A stretch of 64,000 nt of DNA, from contig NZ_LWLE01000034.1 of NCBI RefSeq assembly GCF_001905125.1, forward strand, positions 186,001 through 250,000, read 5' to 3'. Every line of letters begins with the position of its first letter. Position 1 is the first letter of the stretch. A program made the position numbers and the translations under genes. Below, piece after piece: positions 7,450 to 16,159 of the stretch. The DNA comes from Streptomyces sp. TSRI0281. GTDB taxonomy: Bacteria; Actinomycetota; Actinomycetes; Streptomycetales; Streptomycetaceae. The notes beneath the pieces were generated by a model. That model saw only the letters and a program-made list of their open reading frames with translations. It made no database searches and was not told the DNA's origin.

Positions 7450-9084
7450 ATGCCTTCTTCCGAATCACTGCCGTCCACGGCGGCCGCACCCACGGAGCCG
7501 ACGGGGCCGACGGCCCCGGTGGCCCCCGCCGACCGGCGCCGCTGGTTCGCGCTCGCCATCGTGATGACCGCGGCCTTCATGGACCTGGTCGACGTCACGA
7601 TCGTCAACATCGCCATCCCGAGCATCAAGCAGGACACCGGAGCCTCCTTCACCTCGATCCAGTGGATCACCGCCGGATACGCCCTGGCGTTCGCCGCCGG
7701 GCTGATCACGGGCGGCCGGCTCGGCGACATCTACGGCCGAAAGCGGCTCTTCCTCATCGGCATAGCCGGTTTCACGCTCGCCTCCGCCCTGTGCGGCTTC
7801 GCCGTGAACCCCGAGATGCTGGTCGCCTCCCGCATCCTGCAGGGCGGCATGGCGGCGCTGATGGTGCCGCAGGTGCTGTCGATCGTGCACGCCACCTTCC
7901 CGGCGCACGAGCGCGGCAAGGTCTTCGGCCTCTTCGGTGCGATCGTCGGGCTGGGCGCGGTCTCCGGGCCGCTGCTGGGCGCGCTGCTCACTGAGTGGAA
8001 CCTCTTCGGTCTCGAATGGCGGCCGATCTTCCTGATCAACCTGCCCGTCGGCATCGCGGGGCTGATCCTGGGGCGGAAGTTCATCAGCGAGTCCAAGGCA
8101 CCGAGGGCGCTCCGCCTCGACCTGGTGGGCGTCGTCCTGGTCACGCTGGGCCTGCTGATGCTGCTCTACCCGCTCACGCGGGGGCGCGAGCTGGGCTGGC
8201 CGGTGTGGGGTCACGTATCGATGGCCTGCAGCCTGCTGGTGTTCCTGGCGCTGATCGCGTACGAGCGGCAGAAGGCCCGTACGGACGGTTCGCCGCTCAT
8301 CGAGCTGTCGCTGTTCCGGGTCAAGAGCTTCGCCGCGGGTGTGGCCGTGCAGCTGACCTTCGGCATCGGCCTCGGCATCTTCTTCCTCGTCTGGACGCTC
8401 TACATGCAGATGGGTCTGGGCTGGAGCGAGCTGCGGGCCGGTACGACGGGCATTCCCTTCTCCATCGCCGTCTCGGTGGCCGCCGGTATCTCCGTACAGA
8501 AGCTCGTGCCCCTCTTCGGCCGCAAGGTCCTCCAGGCGGGCGCGCTGCTGATGATCGCCGGGCTGCTGCTCTACATCTGGGAGGCCGATCGGTACGGCAT
8601 GGGCATCACGTCCTGGCAGATGGCCCTGCCGCTGGTGGTCATGGGTGTGGGGATGGGGCTGATCGTGGCTCCGCTGACGGACGCGGTGCTCTCCGAGGTG
8701 CCCAAGGAGCACGCGGGGTCGGCGTCCGGGCTGATCAACACCGTTCAGCAGATGGGTACGGCGCTGGGCCTGGGGCTGGTGTCGGTCGTCTTCTTCGGGG
8801 CGATCAGCGACAGCCTGGCCCCGGAAGCGATGGGTCCGGCGTTCGTGGACGCGTTCCAGCAGTCGCTGTGGTGGGTGGCCGGAGTGCTTGCGGTGATCTT
8901 CCTGGTGATGTTCGCGCTGCCGGCCAGGCCGCGGGTCCATGTGGAGGGTGCGGGAGACGACTCGGGGGACGACGGGACGGGGGCGGACGGTGCCGGGAGC
9001 GGTGCTGATCATGGCACTGCGGACGGTGCCGGAGCCGGAGCCGGTGCCGGTGAGGCCACGAAGGAGCCGGCGTTGACGGGCTGA
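7450..9084 (+). CDS. MFS drug efflux transporter, DHA2 family
   Basis: A 544-residue 14-helix efflux pump. It carries MDLVDVTIVNIAIPS (motif D1), GGRLGDIYGRKR (motif A), RILQGGMAALMVPQ (motif B) and GAIVGLGAVSGPLLG (motif C). The C-terminus is a hydrophilic Gly/Asp/Ala tail of about 60 residues rich in GAGAGAG. It starts 17 bp after the 29-bp dyad and is divergent from the WYL regulator, so de-repression by a ligand is likely. It ends against DUF6227 with a terminator between. The substrate is unknown. Confidence 0.9.
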   Translation: MPSSESLPSTAAAPTEPTGPTAPVAPADRRRWFALAIVMTAAFMDLVDVTIVNIAIPSIKQDTGASFTSIQWITAGYALAFAAGLITGGRLGDIYGRKRLFLIGIAGFTLASALCGFAVNPEMLVASRILQGGMAALMVPQVLSIVHATFPAHERGKVFGLFGAIVGLGAVSGPLLGALLTEWNLFGLEWRPIFLINLPVGIAGLILGRKFISESKAPRALRLDLVGVVLVTLGLLMLLYPLTRGRELGWPVWGHVSMACSLLVFLALIAYERQKARTDGSPLIELSLFRVKSFAAGVAVQLTFGIGLGIFFLVWTLYMQMGLGWSELRAGTTGIPFSIAVSVAAGISVQKLVPLFGRKVLQAGALLMIAGLLLYIWEADRYGMGITSWQMALPLVVMGVGMGLIVAPLTDAVLSEVPKEHAGSASGLINTVQQMGTALGLGLVSVVFFGAISDSLAPEAMGPAFVDAFQQSLWWVAGVLAVIFLVMFALPARPRVHVEGAGDDSGDDGTGADGAGSGADHGTADGAGAGAGAGEATKEPALTG

Positions 9085-9182
9085 GACGCCCGGACGCCGA
9101 GACGCCGATACGTTACGGCGTCGAGATACCGAGGCCGACCGTGGCCGGTCTCGGTCTCGGTACCGGCCGGTCTCGATGGACG

Positions 9183-9224
9183 GGATGCCCGCGTGACCCG
9201 AGCGATCGGGGAGCGCGGGCATCC
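9183..9224. terminator. Bidirectional terminator
   Basis: Perfect 11-bp arms GGATGCCCGCG (9183-9193) and CGCGGGCATCC (9214-9224) lie between convergent genes. Confidence 0.7.
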
Positions 9225-9231
9225 GTGTGCG

Positions 9232-9978
9232 TCAGCAGATCCGGGCGCGGTGCTCCATGGCGGACCGGGCGGCGTGCTCGGCGCCGTACACCTCGCACAT
9301 GTGGCGGCCGTCCGGGGTCGCCGTGTGCTCGACCTCCCACAGGCTCGTCTCGCTGCCGTCCAGGAGCAGGAACGCGTGCTCGTAGAGCGTGAATCCCGCG
9401 TCCTGCCCGTCGATACGACACTGGCGCCCGAAGATCTGGGTGATGTGGTGGGCGAAGGCGGCCCGCAGCAGCCGGGCGGTCTCCTCGCCCGGCCGGTCGC
9501 TGTTCTCCGCGCGCCGCAGCACGCGGCGGGCGTGGTCCGCCGAATTGTCCGGGGCGTACGTCCGGGGCACCTGGGCCGGGGGAGCGGCCATCAGGACGGT
9601 GAGGATCTCCAGGTCCGGCTGCGGGCTGTCGTCGCCGAAGACCGGGCCGTCCGAGAAGCTCCCGGCCAGCCGGGTGGCGGCGATGTGGGCGTCGGCCTCT
9701 TCGTCGTACAGCTCATGGCGCCGGGGGACCGCTATGTCGCGGCCGCCGCTGTGGATCAGCTCCCACAGGCTCAGCGCGGAGCCGTCGGAGAGGAGGTAGG
9801 TGTGCCGGTAGGTCTCACGGTGCAGTACGGCGCTGTGGTGCGAGGAATGCAGTGAACTGCTGTGTGCCAGAGCCGTACCGAGCCGGTCGACCGTGCTGTC
9901 GGGCAGGTCGAAAGAGTTGAGGGCCCGTCGCAGGAGTCGGTCGAGGTGCTGCTCGGTTGTCTCGTACGGATCGCTCAA
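9232..9978 (-). CDS. DUF6227 family protein
   Basis: A 248-residue soluble protein of a Streptomyces-restricted family. Two related halves are visible: HRETYRHTYLLSDGSALSLWEL near the N-terminus and YEHAFLLLDGSETSLWEVEHT near the C-terminus, each followed by a tyrosine- or alanine-rich segment, which suggests an internal duplication. TTG 9978 is chosen as start (LSDPYETTEQHL) because GGAGAC lies 6 nt upstream; an ATG at 10023 would add an atypical leader. Function is unknown. The 266 bp upstream hold no gene. Confidence 0.8.
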   Translation of the reverse strand: MSDPYETTEQHLDRLLRRALNSFDLPDSTVDRLGTALAHSSSLHSSHHSAVLHRETYRHTYLLSDGSALSLWELIHSGGRDIAVPRRHELYDEEADAHIAATRLAGSFSDGPVFGDDSPQPDLEILTVLMAAPPAQVPRTYAPDNSADHARRVLRRAENSDRPGEETARLLRAAFAHHITQIFGRQCRIDGQDAGFTLYEHAFLLLDGSETSLWEVEHTATPDGRHMCEVYGAEHAARSAMEHRARIC

Positions 9979-10244
9979 GGTGCTGTCTCCAGGCCGTCGC
10001 CGCGTGTTACTTGATGCGTGCATAACGTAGTCCCTGGGTCTGACATCGTGACCGGGGTTCGTAAAAACGTTGGGCGCACGCGAAAAGTTCCCTGACTATT
10101 TCGGGAGGTTCGGGTGAACTTCCTTGCGGGGGTGGTGAGTCGGGGGCGCGCGACGGGGTGCGCCCCACTGTGCGGTTTGTGCCGCTTCTTCCGATTGTGC
10201 CGACTGTGTGCGCTTGTGTGCACTGTCGCGGGCGGCCGCTCCCG

Positions 10245-11333
10245 TCAGCCGCCGTAGAGATCCGTGTACGAGGGGAAGGCGCCCCCGGGGCCTTCGACGC
10301 CCTCGGCCGCGCGCACCGCCTTCGCGATGGCGCGGGCCAGTACGTCGGCGCCCGCCGCCAGGATCTCGTTCAGTGCGACCGGGTTCTCCGGCGGCAGCGG
10401 TACCCGCCCCGTGGACAGGGCGAAGACTGTATCCCCGTCGGTCAGCAGATGCACGGGGCGTACGGCGCGGGCCAGTCCGTCGTGCGCGGTGCCCGCCAGC
10501 TTCTGTGCCTGGGCCCGCACGAGGGCCGCGTCGGTGGCGACGACGGCGATCGTGGTGTTGAAGGGCGGGGCGCCGCCCCCGGCCGCCTCCAGCGCCTCCT
10601 GCGCCCGCGCGAGCCGTAGCTGCGCCGCGGCGTGCGTCTCGGGCGACGGGTGCGCGGGCGGCTCCCCCGCGCCGTACTCCGCGTAGAGCACCCCGGTCCG
10701 CGGGTCCAGCACCGAGCCCGCGGCGTTCAACGCGACGAGCGCGGCGACGGTGACCCCGGAGGCGAGCCGCACGCTCGCCGTGCCGATGCCGCCCTTGAGC
10801 TGCCCGGCCACCGCGCCGGTACCCGCGCCGACTCCGCCCTCGGCGACCGGGGCGCCGGACGGGGAGGCCGCCGCGGCCGTCACCGCGGCGCGGCCGGTCG
10901 ACGCGTCGGGGCGGGCCCGCCAGTCCCCGCCCCGGCCCAGGTCGAAGAGGCAGGCGGCCGGCACGACCGGCACGACCTGGTCCGGGCGGGGGCCGACCCT
11001 GACGCCCCGGCCCTGTTCCTCCAGCCAGGCCATCACGCCCGACGCGGCGTCCAGGCCGTACGCGCTGCCGCCCGTGAGGACGACCGCGTCGACGCACTGC
11101 ACCAGGTTGCGCGGGTCCAGCGCGTCCGTCTCCCGCGTGCCCGGCCCGCCGCCGCGTACGTCGACGGCCGCCACGGCGCCGCCCTCGGGGGCCAGGACGA
11201 CGGTGGTTCCGCTCAACGCGCCGTCACCGGCCACCCGGGCGTGGCCGACGCGGATCCCGGCCACATCGGTCAGCGCGTCCAGCGGCTCCGGCGTCCCCAG
11301 CGGCTCCGGAGGGTGCGGGTCCTCGTGGGTCAT
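10245..11333 (-). CDS. P1 family peptidase (DmpA/BapA-like, S58)
   Basis: A 362-residue N-terminal-nucleophile hydrolase-fold protein. Visible features are LTDVAGIRVGHAR, TTVVLAPEGGAVAAVDVRGGGPGTRETD, VLTGGSAYGLDAASGVM and the candidate autocleavage region PPFNTTIAVVATDAAL, where a Thr follows Asn. Family members are aminopeptidases or beta-peptidyl aminopeptidases that self-process into two chains. The nucleophile here would be Thr rather than the Ser of DmpA. It is probably cytosolic and monocistronic. The specific substrate is unknown. Confidence 0.85.
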   Translation of the reverse strand: MTHEDPHPPEPLGTPEPLDALTDVAGIRVGHARVAGDGALSGTTVVLAPEGGAVAAVDVRGGGPGTRETDALDPRNLVQCVDAVVLTGGSAYGLDAASGVMAWLEEQGRGVRVGPRPDQVVPVVPAACLFDLGRGGDWRARPDASTGRAAVTAAAASPSGAPVAEGGVGAGTGAVAGQLKGGIGTASVRLASGVTVAALVALNAAGSVLDPRTGVLYAEYGAGEPPAHPSPETHAAAQLRLARAQEALEAAGGGAPPFNTTIAVVATDAALVRAQAQKLAGTAHDGLARAVRPVHLLTDGDTVFALSTGRVPLPPENPVALNEILAAGADVLARAIAKAVRAAEGVEGPGGAFPSYTDLYGG

Positions 11334-11410
11334 CGTCTGCTCCTCGGGGCGGGGTGAGGGTTTATGGGAATGAACGTACAGGCGGGGTGGGCGGCGAGAG
11401 TCGCGAAATT

Positions 11411-11430
11411 CTTGTGAAAGTTTTCACAAG
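11411..11430. promoter_or_regulatory. Rex operator (ROP) upstream of pflB
   Basis: CTTGTGAAA-GT-TTTCACAAG is a perfect 20-bp inverted repeat. Its core, TGTGAA with TTCACA, matches the Streptomyces Rex site TGTGAAC-N3-TTCACA in all but one position. A TATGGT hexamer (11436-11441) directly downstream could be a -10 box. Repression at low NADH/NAD+ would restrict pflBA to reducing conditions. The rest of the gap 11334-11616 holds no other clear gene or site. Confidence 0.75.
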
Positions 11431-11616
11431 TGAACTATGGTCCAAAGTCCTGGGCAAAAGCGCAGCTCAGATGGGGTGTGCGTGTAGTCGTTCGGTATCG
11501 AAGGGGACCTTCGGCCCTTCCTCAGGGACCAATGCTGTCGCCCGGAAGGCGAAATCGGGAGTGGAATGGAGACAGGAAAAAAAGAGGCGCACGGACGGAA
11601 TCGGAAGGTGCGGGCC

Positions 11617-13875
11617 ATGACGGCAGCTGCTGCGGAGACGACGACGGACAGCGGAGCCTGGGACGGCTTCAGGGGCGGGCTGTGGCGCGACGCGATAGAC
11701 GTCCGCGACTTCGTCCAGCAGAACTACACCCCGTACGACGGCGACGGTTCCTTCCTCGCCGGTCCCACCCCCCGGACGACGGCCGTCTGGGAGAAGCTCC
11801 TCGCGATGTTCCCGGACGAGATGGCCAGGGGCGTCCATGACGTGGATGTGAGGACCCCGTCCCGGATCGACGCCTTCAGGCCCGGCTACATCGACGCCGA
11901 GCGCGACCTGATCGTCGGACTCCAGACCGATGCCCCGCTCAAGCGCGCCATCATGCCCAACGGCGGCTGGCGGATGGTCGAAGGCGCCCTCGACGCGTAC
12001 GGCTACGAGGCCGACCCCGAGGTCAGGGAGATCTACACGCATCTCCGCAAGACCCACAACGAGGGCGTGTTCGACGCCTACACCCCCGAGATCCGCGCCT
12101 GCCGTTCCTCCGGCATCATCACCGGGCTGCCCGACGCCTATGGCCGGGGCCGCATCATCGGCGACTACCGCCGCGTCGCCCTCTACGGCGTCGACCGCCT
12201 GATCGCCGCCAAGGAGGCCGACAAGGCCGCGCTCGGCGAGGAATGGGCGACCGAACACGTCATCCGGGACCGCGAGGAGACTTCCGAGCAGATCAAGGCG
12301 CTGAACGAGCTGAAGGCCATGGCGATGTCGTACGGCCACGACATCTCCGGCCCCGCCCGCACCGGCCGTGAGGCCGTGCAGTGGCTGTACCTCGGCTACC
12401 TCGCCGCCGTGAAGGAGCAGAACGGCGCGGCCATGTCGATCGGCCGCATCGACAACTTCCTCGACATCTACCTCCAGCGCGACATCGAGCGCGGGCTGCT
12501 CACCGAGGAGCGGGCGCAGGAGTTCATCGACGACTTCGTCATCAAGCTCCGCATCGTCCGCTTCCTGCGCACCCCGGAGTACAACGACCTGTACTCCGGC
12601 GACCCGACCTGGGTCACCTGGTCGATGGCCGGTGTCGGCGAGGACGGCCGTCCGCTCGTCTCCCGCACCACGTTCCGCGCCCTGCAGACCCTCTACAACC
12701 TGGGCCCGGCCCCCGAGCCGAACCTCACGGTCTTCTGGTCGCAGCGGCTGCCCACCGGGTTCAAGGAGTTCGCCTCGCGGGTCGCCATCGACACCTCGGC
12801 GATCCAGTTCGAGTCGGACGAGCTGATGCGCCCGAAGTACGGCGACGACACGGCCATCGCCTGCTGTGTCTCCGCCATGGCGGTCGGCAAGCAGATGCAG
12901 TTCTTCGGCGCCCGCGTGAACGTCGCCAAGGCGCTGCTGTACGCGATCAACGGAGGCCGGGACGAGCGCTCGGGAAAGCTCGTGGTGGACGGCTTCGAGC
13001 CGATCACCGACGAGTACCTCGACTACGAGACCCTCGCCGAGCGGTACGACGCGATGCTGGACTGGCTGGCCAGGACGTATGTGCACGCGCTGAACGTCAT
13101 CCACTACATGCACGACAAGTACGCCTACGAGCGGCTGGAGATGGCCCTTCACGACCGCGAGATCCTGCGCACCATGGCCTGCGGAATCGCCGGTCTCTCG
13201 GTCGCCGCCGACTCCCTCTCCGCGGTCAAGTACGCCCGGGTGAAGGTGATCCGGGACGAGACGGGTCTGGCCACCGACTACGAGATCGAGGGCGGCTACC
13301 CCGCGTACGGCAACAACGACGAGCGCGTCGACGCCATCGCCCGCGGGCTCGTCCACGACTTCATGGAGAAGATCCGCAAGCACCCCACCTACCGGGACGC
13401 GGTGCACACCCAGTCGGTGCTGACGATCACCTCCAACGTCGTCTACGGCAAGAAGACCGGCAACACTCCGGACGGCCGCCGCTCCGGCGAACCGTTCGCC
13501 CCCGGCGCCAACCCGATGAACGGGCGCGACGAGCACGGCTACATCGCCTCCGCCCTGTCGGTCGCCAAGCTGCCGTACGACGACGCCGAGGACGGCATCT
13601 CGCTGACGAACACCATCACGCCGGACGCGCTCGGCCGGACCCCCGAGGAGCGGATCGCGAACCTCGCCGGTGTACTGGACGGCTTCATGGCCGCCGACGG
13701 CTTCCACATGAACGTCAACGTGCTCAACAAGGCGACCCTGGAGGACGCCATGGAGCACCCGGAGAACTACCCCCAGCTGACCATCAGGGTCTCCGGATAC
13801 GCGGTCAACTTCGTGCGGCTGACCCGCGAGCAGCAGCTCGACGTCATCAACCGCACCTTCCACGGTTCGCTCTGA
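11617..13875 (+). CDS. pflB: Formate C-acetyltransferase (pyruvate formate-lyase)
   Basis: A 752-residue glycyl-radical enzyme: pyruvate + CoA to acetyl-CoA + formate, cytosolic, anaerobic. The N-terminus aligns with the E. coli enzyme (VRDFVQQNYTPYDGDGSFLAGPT). The catalytic cysteine pair IACCVSAM falls at residues 416-417, and the glycyl radical motif RVSGYAV has Gly at 727, before the usual ending LTREQQLDVINRTFHGSL. ATG 11617 is preferred, with GGAAGG 8 nt upstream; an earlier ATG at 11566 lacks family support. The Rex operator lies upstream and the activase gene downstream. The gene is complete with all key residues, notable in an aerobic genus. Confidence 0.95.
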   Translation: MTAAAAETTTDSGAWDGFRGGLWRDAIDVRDFVQQNYTPYDGDGSFLAGPTPRTTAVWEKLLAMFPDEMARGVHDVDVRTPSRIDAFRPGYIDAERDLIVGLQTDAPLKRAIMPNGGWRMVEGALDAYGYEADPEVREIYTHLRKTHNEGVFDAYTPEIRACRSSGIITGLPDAYGRGRIIGDYRRVALYGVDRLIAAKEADKAALGEEWATEHVIRDREETSEQIKALNELKAMAMSYGHDISGPARTGREAVQWLYLGYLAAVKEQNGAAMSIGRIDNFLDIYLQRDIERGLLTEERAQEFIDDFVIKLRIVRFLRTPEYNDLYSGDPTWVTWSMAGVGEDGRPLVSRTTFRALQTLYNLGPAPEPNLTVFWSQRLPTGFKEFASRVAIDTSAIQFESDELMRPKYGDDTAIACCVSAMAVGKQMQFFGARVNVAKALLYAINGGRDERSGKLVVDGFEPITDEYLDYETLAERYDAMLDWLARTYVHALNVIHYMHDKYAYERLEMALHDREILRTMACGIAGLSVAADSLSAVKYARVKVIRDETGLATDYEIEGGYPAYGNNDERVDAIARGLVHDFMEKIRKHPTYRDAVHTQSVLTITSNVVYGKKTGNTPDGRRSGEPFAPGANPMNGRDEHGYIASALSVAKLPYDDAEDGISLTNTITPDALGRTPEERIANLAGVLDGFMAADGFHMNVNVLNKATLEDAMEHPENYPQLTIRVSGYAVNFVRLTREQQLDVINRTFHGSL

Positions 13876-13954
13876 CCCCGGCCCCGGCCCCGGGTCCAGG
13901 CCCGGTCCCGGGCCCCCGGCCTCGGGACACCGGCTCCGACCGAGCCCCCTGAAC

Positions 13955-14001
13955 CGCGCGACGCCGGACGCCCCTCCCCCGTAGGGCCCCGGCGTCGCGC
14001 G
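13955..14001. terminator. Stem-loop between pflB and pflA
   Basis: Perfect 13-bp arms (CGCGCGACGCCGG at 13955-13967, complement at 13989-14001) enclose a 21-nt loop in the 236-bp pflB-pflA gap. It may end most transcripts so that pflB is expressed above pflA. Confidence 0.6.
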
Positions 14002-14111
14002 CCGCCACCCAGCCCCCACGCGCCTCACCCCCACATACGCACCTCGCCCCTCACGCACCTCGCACCTCCCGCCCCGCTTGCCGCCAGCCGTCCGTACAGG
14101 AGGCCCCTGCC

Positions 14112-14906
14112 ATGGCTCCGCTCCTCGACAACGCCCTCACCCCCGCCACCCCGGCGGGTGCGGCCACCCACCGGCCGATCTCCGGCTCGGTCCACTCCTG
14201 GGACCTGTCGACGGGTGTCGACGGGCCCGGCACCCGGTTCGTCACCTTCCTGGCGGGCTGCCCGCTGGCCTGCCTCTACTGCCACAACCCCGACACGATG
14301 CGGATGCGCAGCGGTACGCGTACGTCGGCGGACGACCTGGTCGCCGAAGCGGCCAAGTACACGACGTTCATCCGGGCGGCGGGTGGCGGCGCCACCATCA
14401 GCGGCGGCGAGCCGCTGCTCCAGCCGGTGTTCGCCGGTGAGCTCTTCCACCGCTTCAAGCACGAGCTCGGCCTGCACACGGCCCTGGACACCTCCGGCTT
14501 CCTCGGCGCCCGTGCCACCGACGCGCTGCTGCGCGATGTCGACCTGGTCCTGCTCGACATCAAGTCCTGGGACCGCGACACCTACCGGAAGGTCACCGGC
14601 CGGCAGCTGGAGCCGACCCTGGACTTCGCCCGCCGCCTCGCCGACCTGGGCAAGGAGGTGCACATCCGCTTCGTGCTGGTGCCCGGACTGACCGACGACC
14701 CGGGCAACATCGACGGCGTCGCCTCGTTCGCCGCCTCCCTCGGCAATGTCTCCCGCGTCGATGTCCTGCCCTTCCACAAGCTGGGCGAGGCCAAGTGGCA
14801 GGCGCTGGGTATGCCCTTCACGCTGCACGACACCCCCTCGCCCACCCCCGAGCAGGCCGCCTCGGCCCGGTCGCTCTTCGAGGCCCACGGACTGCGGGCC
14901 GTCTGA
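14112..14906 (+). CDS. pflA: Pyruvate formate-lyase activating enzyme (radical SAM)
   Basis: A 264-residue radical SAM protein. The cluster motif C50-x3-C54-x2-C57 (AGCPLACLYCHN) is the PFL-activase form, followed by GGGATISGGEPLLQP (the SAM-binding GGE) and DIKSWDRDTYRKVTG. It installs the glycyl radical on PflB. ATG 14112 follows AGGAGGCC. Being next to pflB identifies its partner. No formate channel gene (focA) is nearby. Confidence 0.94.
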   Translation: MAPLLDNALTPATPAGAATHRPISGSVHSWDLSTGVDGPGTRFVTFLAGCPLACLYCHNPDTMRMRSGTRTSADDLVAEAAKYTTFIRAAGGGATISGGEPLLQPVFAGELFHRFKHELGLHTALDTSGFLGARATDALLRDVDLVLLDIKSWDRDTYRKVTGRQLEPTLDFARRLADLGKEVHIRFVLVPGLTDDPGNIDGVASFAASLGNVSRVDVLPFHKLGEAKWQALGMPFTLHDTPSPTPEQAASARSLFEAHGLRAV

Positions 14907-14998
14907 CATGGCGGGCCCTGCGCCATTCCGGGCGACGCGCTCACCCCTTGGTCGGCCAAAACAGGGCTAATCACCCCATACGGTTCTACGGTGGCCGG

Positions 14999-16159
14999 GT
15001 GACCGAGCCACCAGAAGCCTCCGCCGCAGCAGCGCAGCCCGCCCTTGGCGGGCCCACCGGGGGCGGCACCGATTCCGGGGGCGGCACCGATTCCGGGCCC
15101 GGCGCTCCCGGGGCATCGACCGCCGCCCCCGCCGTCCGGTCCGTCACCACCCGGGCGACCCTGGCCGGAGTGGCCGTCTCCGTCCTGCTGATCCTCGCGA
15201 TCGTGTTCGGCAGCCGGATGCTCCTCAACTTCGACTCTGCTCTCCTTCCGTACGCCGTGGCCACCGTCTTCCTCGCCTTCGGGGTCGCGTACCGCTACAC
15301 GGTCTGGATCTCCGCGCCCGGTGCCCGCCGCCTGTTCACACAGGGCCGGCGCAGCCTCTTCTCGGTCGAGAACTTCCGCAAGGCCCCCACCGCCCTGCCG
15401 AAGATGATCGCCACCTATCTGGGCTTCCAGAAGTTCCTCGGCGCCAGGTCGCACGCCCGCTGGGCCGCCCACCAGCTGATCTTCTGGGGCTGCATCCTCG
15501 CTTCCCTGATCACCTTCCCGCTGACCTGGGGCTGGTTCACCTTCACCTCCGGAAGCGGATCGGGCCCCGGCTACGAGATGCGGATCTGGGGCTTCAAGAT
15601 CCTGGGCTTCGACTCGCTGAACATTCTCGGCTGGCTGATGTTCCACGGCCTGGACATCGCCGCCGTGCTCGTCATTCCCGGCGCCTCGTACTTCCTCTGG
15701 CGCCGGATGAAGGACCGCGGGGCCATCACCGGCCAGCGCTTCGCCTATGACCTGGTGCCGCTGATCGCGCTGATCGTCATCTCCGTGACGGGTCTGCTGC
15801 TCACCTTCTCCTCGATCTTCCTGCATGGTGGCGGCTACGAGTTCCTGGCGATCCTCCACATGGTCTCGGTGGTCTTCACCCTCATCTACATCCCGTTCGG
15901 GAAGTTCTTCCACATCGTCCAGCGCCCGGCAGCGGTCGGCATGCAGCTGTTCAAGTACACCGGCCGCAAGGACGACAAGGTCTTCGCCTGCCGCCGCTGC
16001 GAGGAACCCATCGACACCGGGCCGTACGTCGAGAACCTCCGCGGCACCATGCGTGACCTCCGGCTCGGCTTCGACGAGTGGGCCGAGTACTGCCCGCGCT
16101 GCAAGCGGGTGCTGCGCGGCAGCGCCTATCTCTCCCAGGTGAAGAAGGGCTTCAAGTGA
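14999..16159 (+). CDS. Membrane subunit, NarI/cytochrome b-like, with C-terminal Cys4 motif
   Basis: A 386-residue protein. A Gly/Ala/Pro-rich N-terminus precedes about six membrane helices (VAVSVLLILAIVFGSRMLL; LLPYAVATVFLAFGVAYRYTV; LIFWGCILASLITFPLTWGWF; MFHGLDIAAVLVIPGASYFL; LIALIVISVTGLLLTF; ILHMVSVVFTLIYIPFG). Histidines in HGGGYEFLAILHM and GKFFHIVQRP are possible haem b ligands. The C-terminus holds CRRC and CPRC, a Cys4 site for Zn or Fe. GTG 14999 is chosen from the composition change. The stop overlaps the start of the molybdoenzyme gene. Inferred role: quinone-linked membrane anchor. The family is not one I can name firmly. Confidence 0.7.
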   Translation: MTEPPEASAAAAQPALGGPTGGGTDSGGGTDSGPGAPGASTAAPAVRSVTTRATLAGVAVSVLLILAIVFGSRMLLNFDSALLPYAVATVFLAFGVAYRYTVWISAPGARRLFTQGRRSLFSVENFRKAPTALPKMIATYLGFQKFLGARSHARWAAHQLIFWGCILASLITFPLTWGWFTFTSGSGSGPGYEMRIWGFKILGFDSLNILGWLMFHGLDIAAVLVIPGASYFLWRRMKDRGAITGQRFAYDLVPLIALIVISVTGLLLTFSSIFLHGGGYEFLAILHMVSVVFTLIYIPFGKFFHIVQRPAAVGMQLFKYTGRKDDKVFACRRCEEPIDTGPYVENLRGTMRDLRLGFDEWAEYCPRCKRVLRGSAYLSQVKKGFK

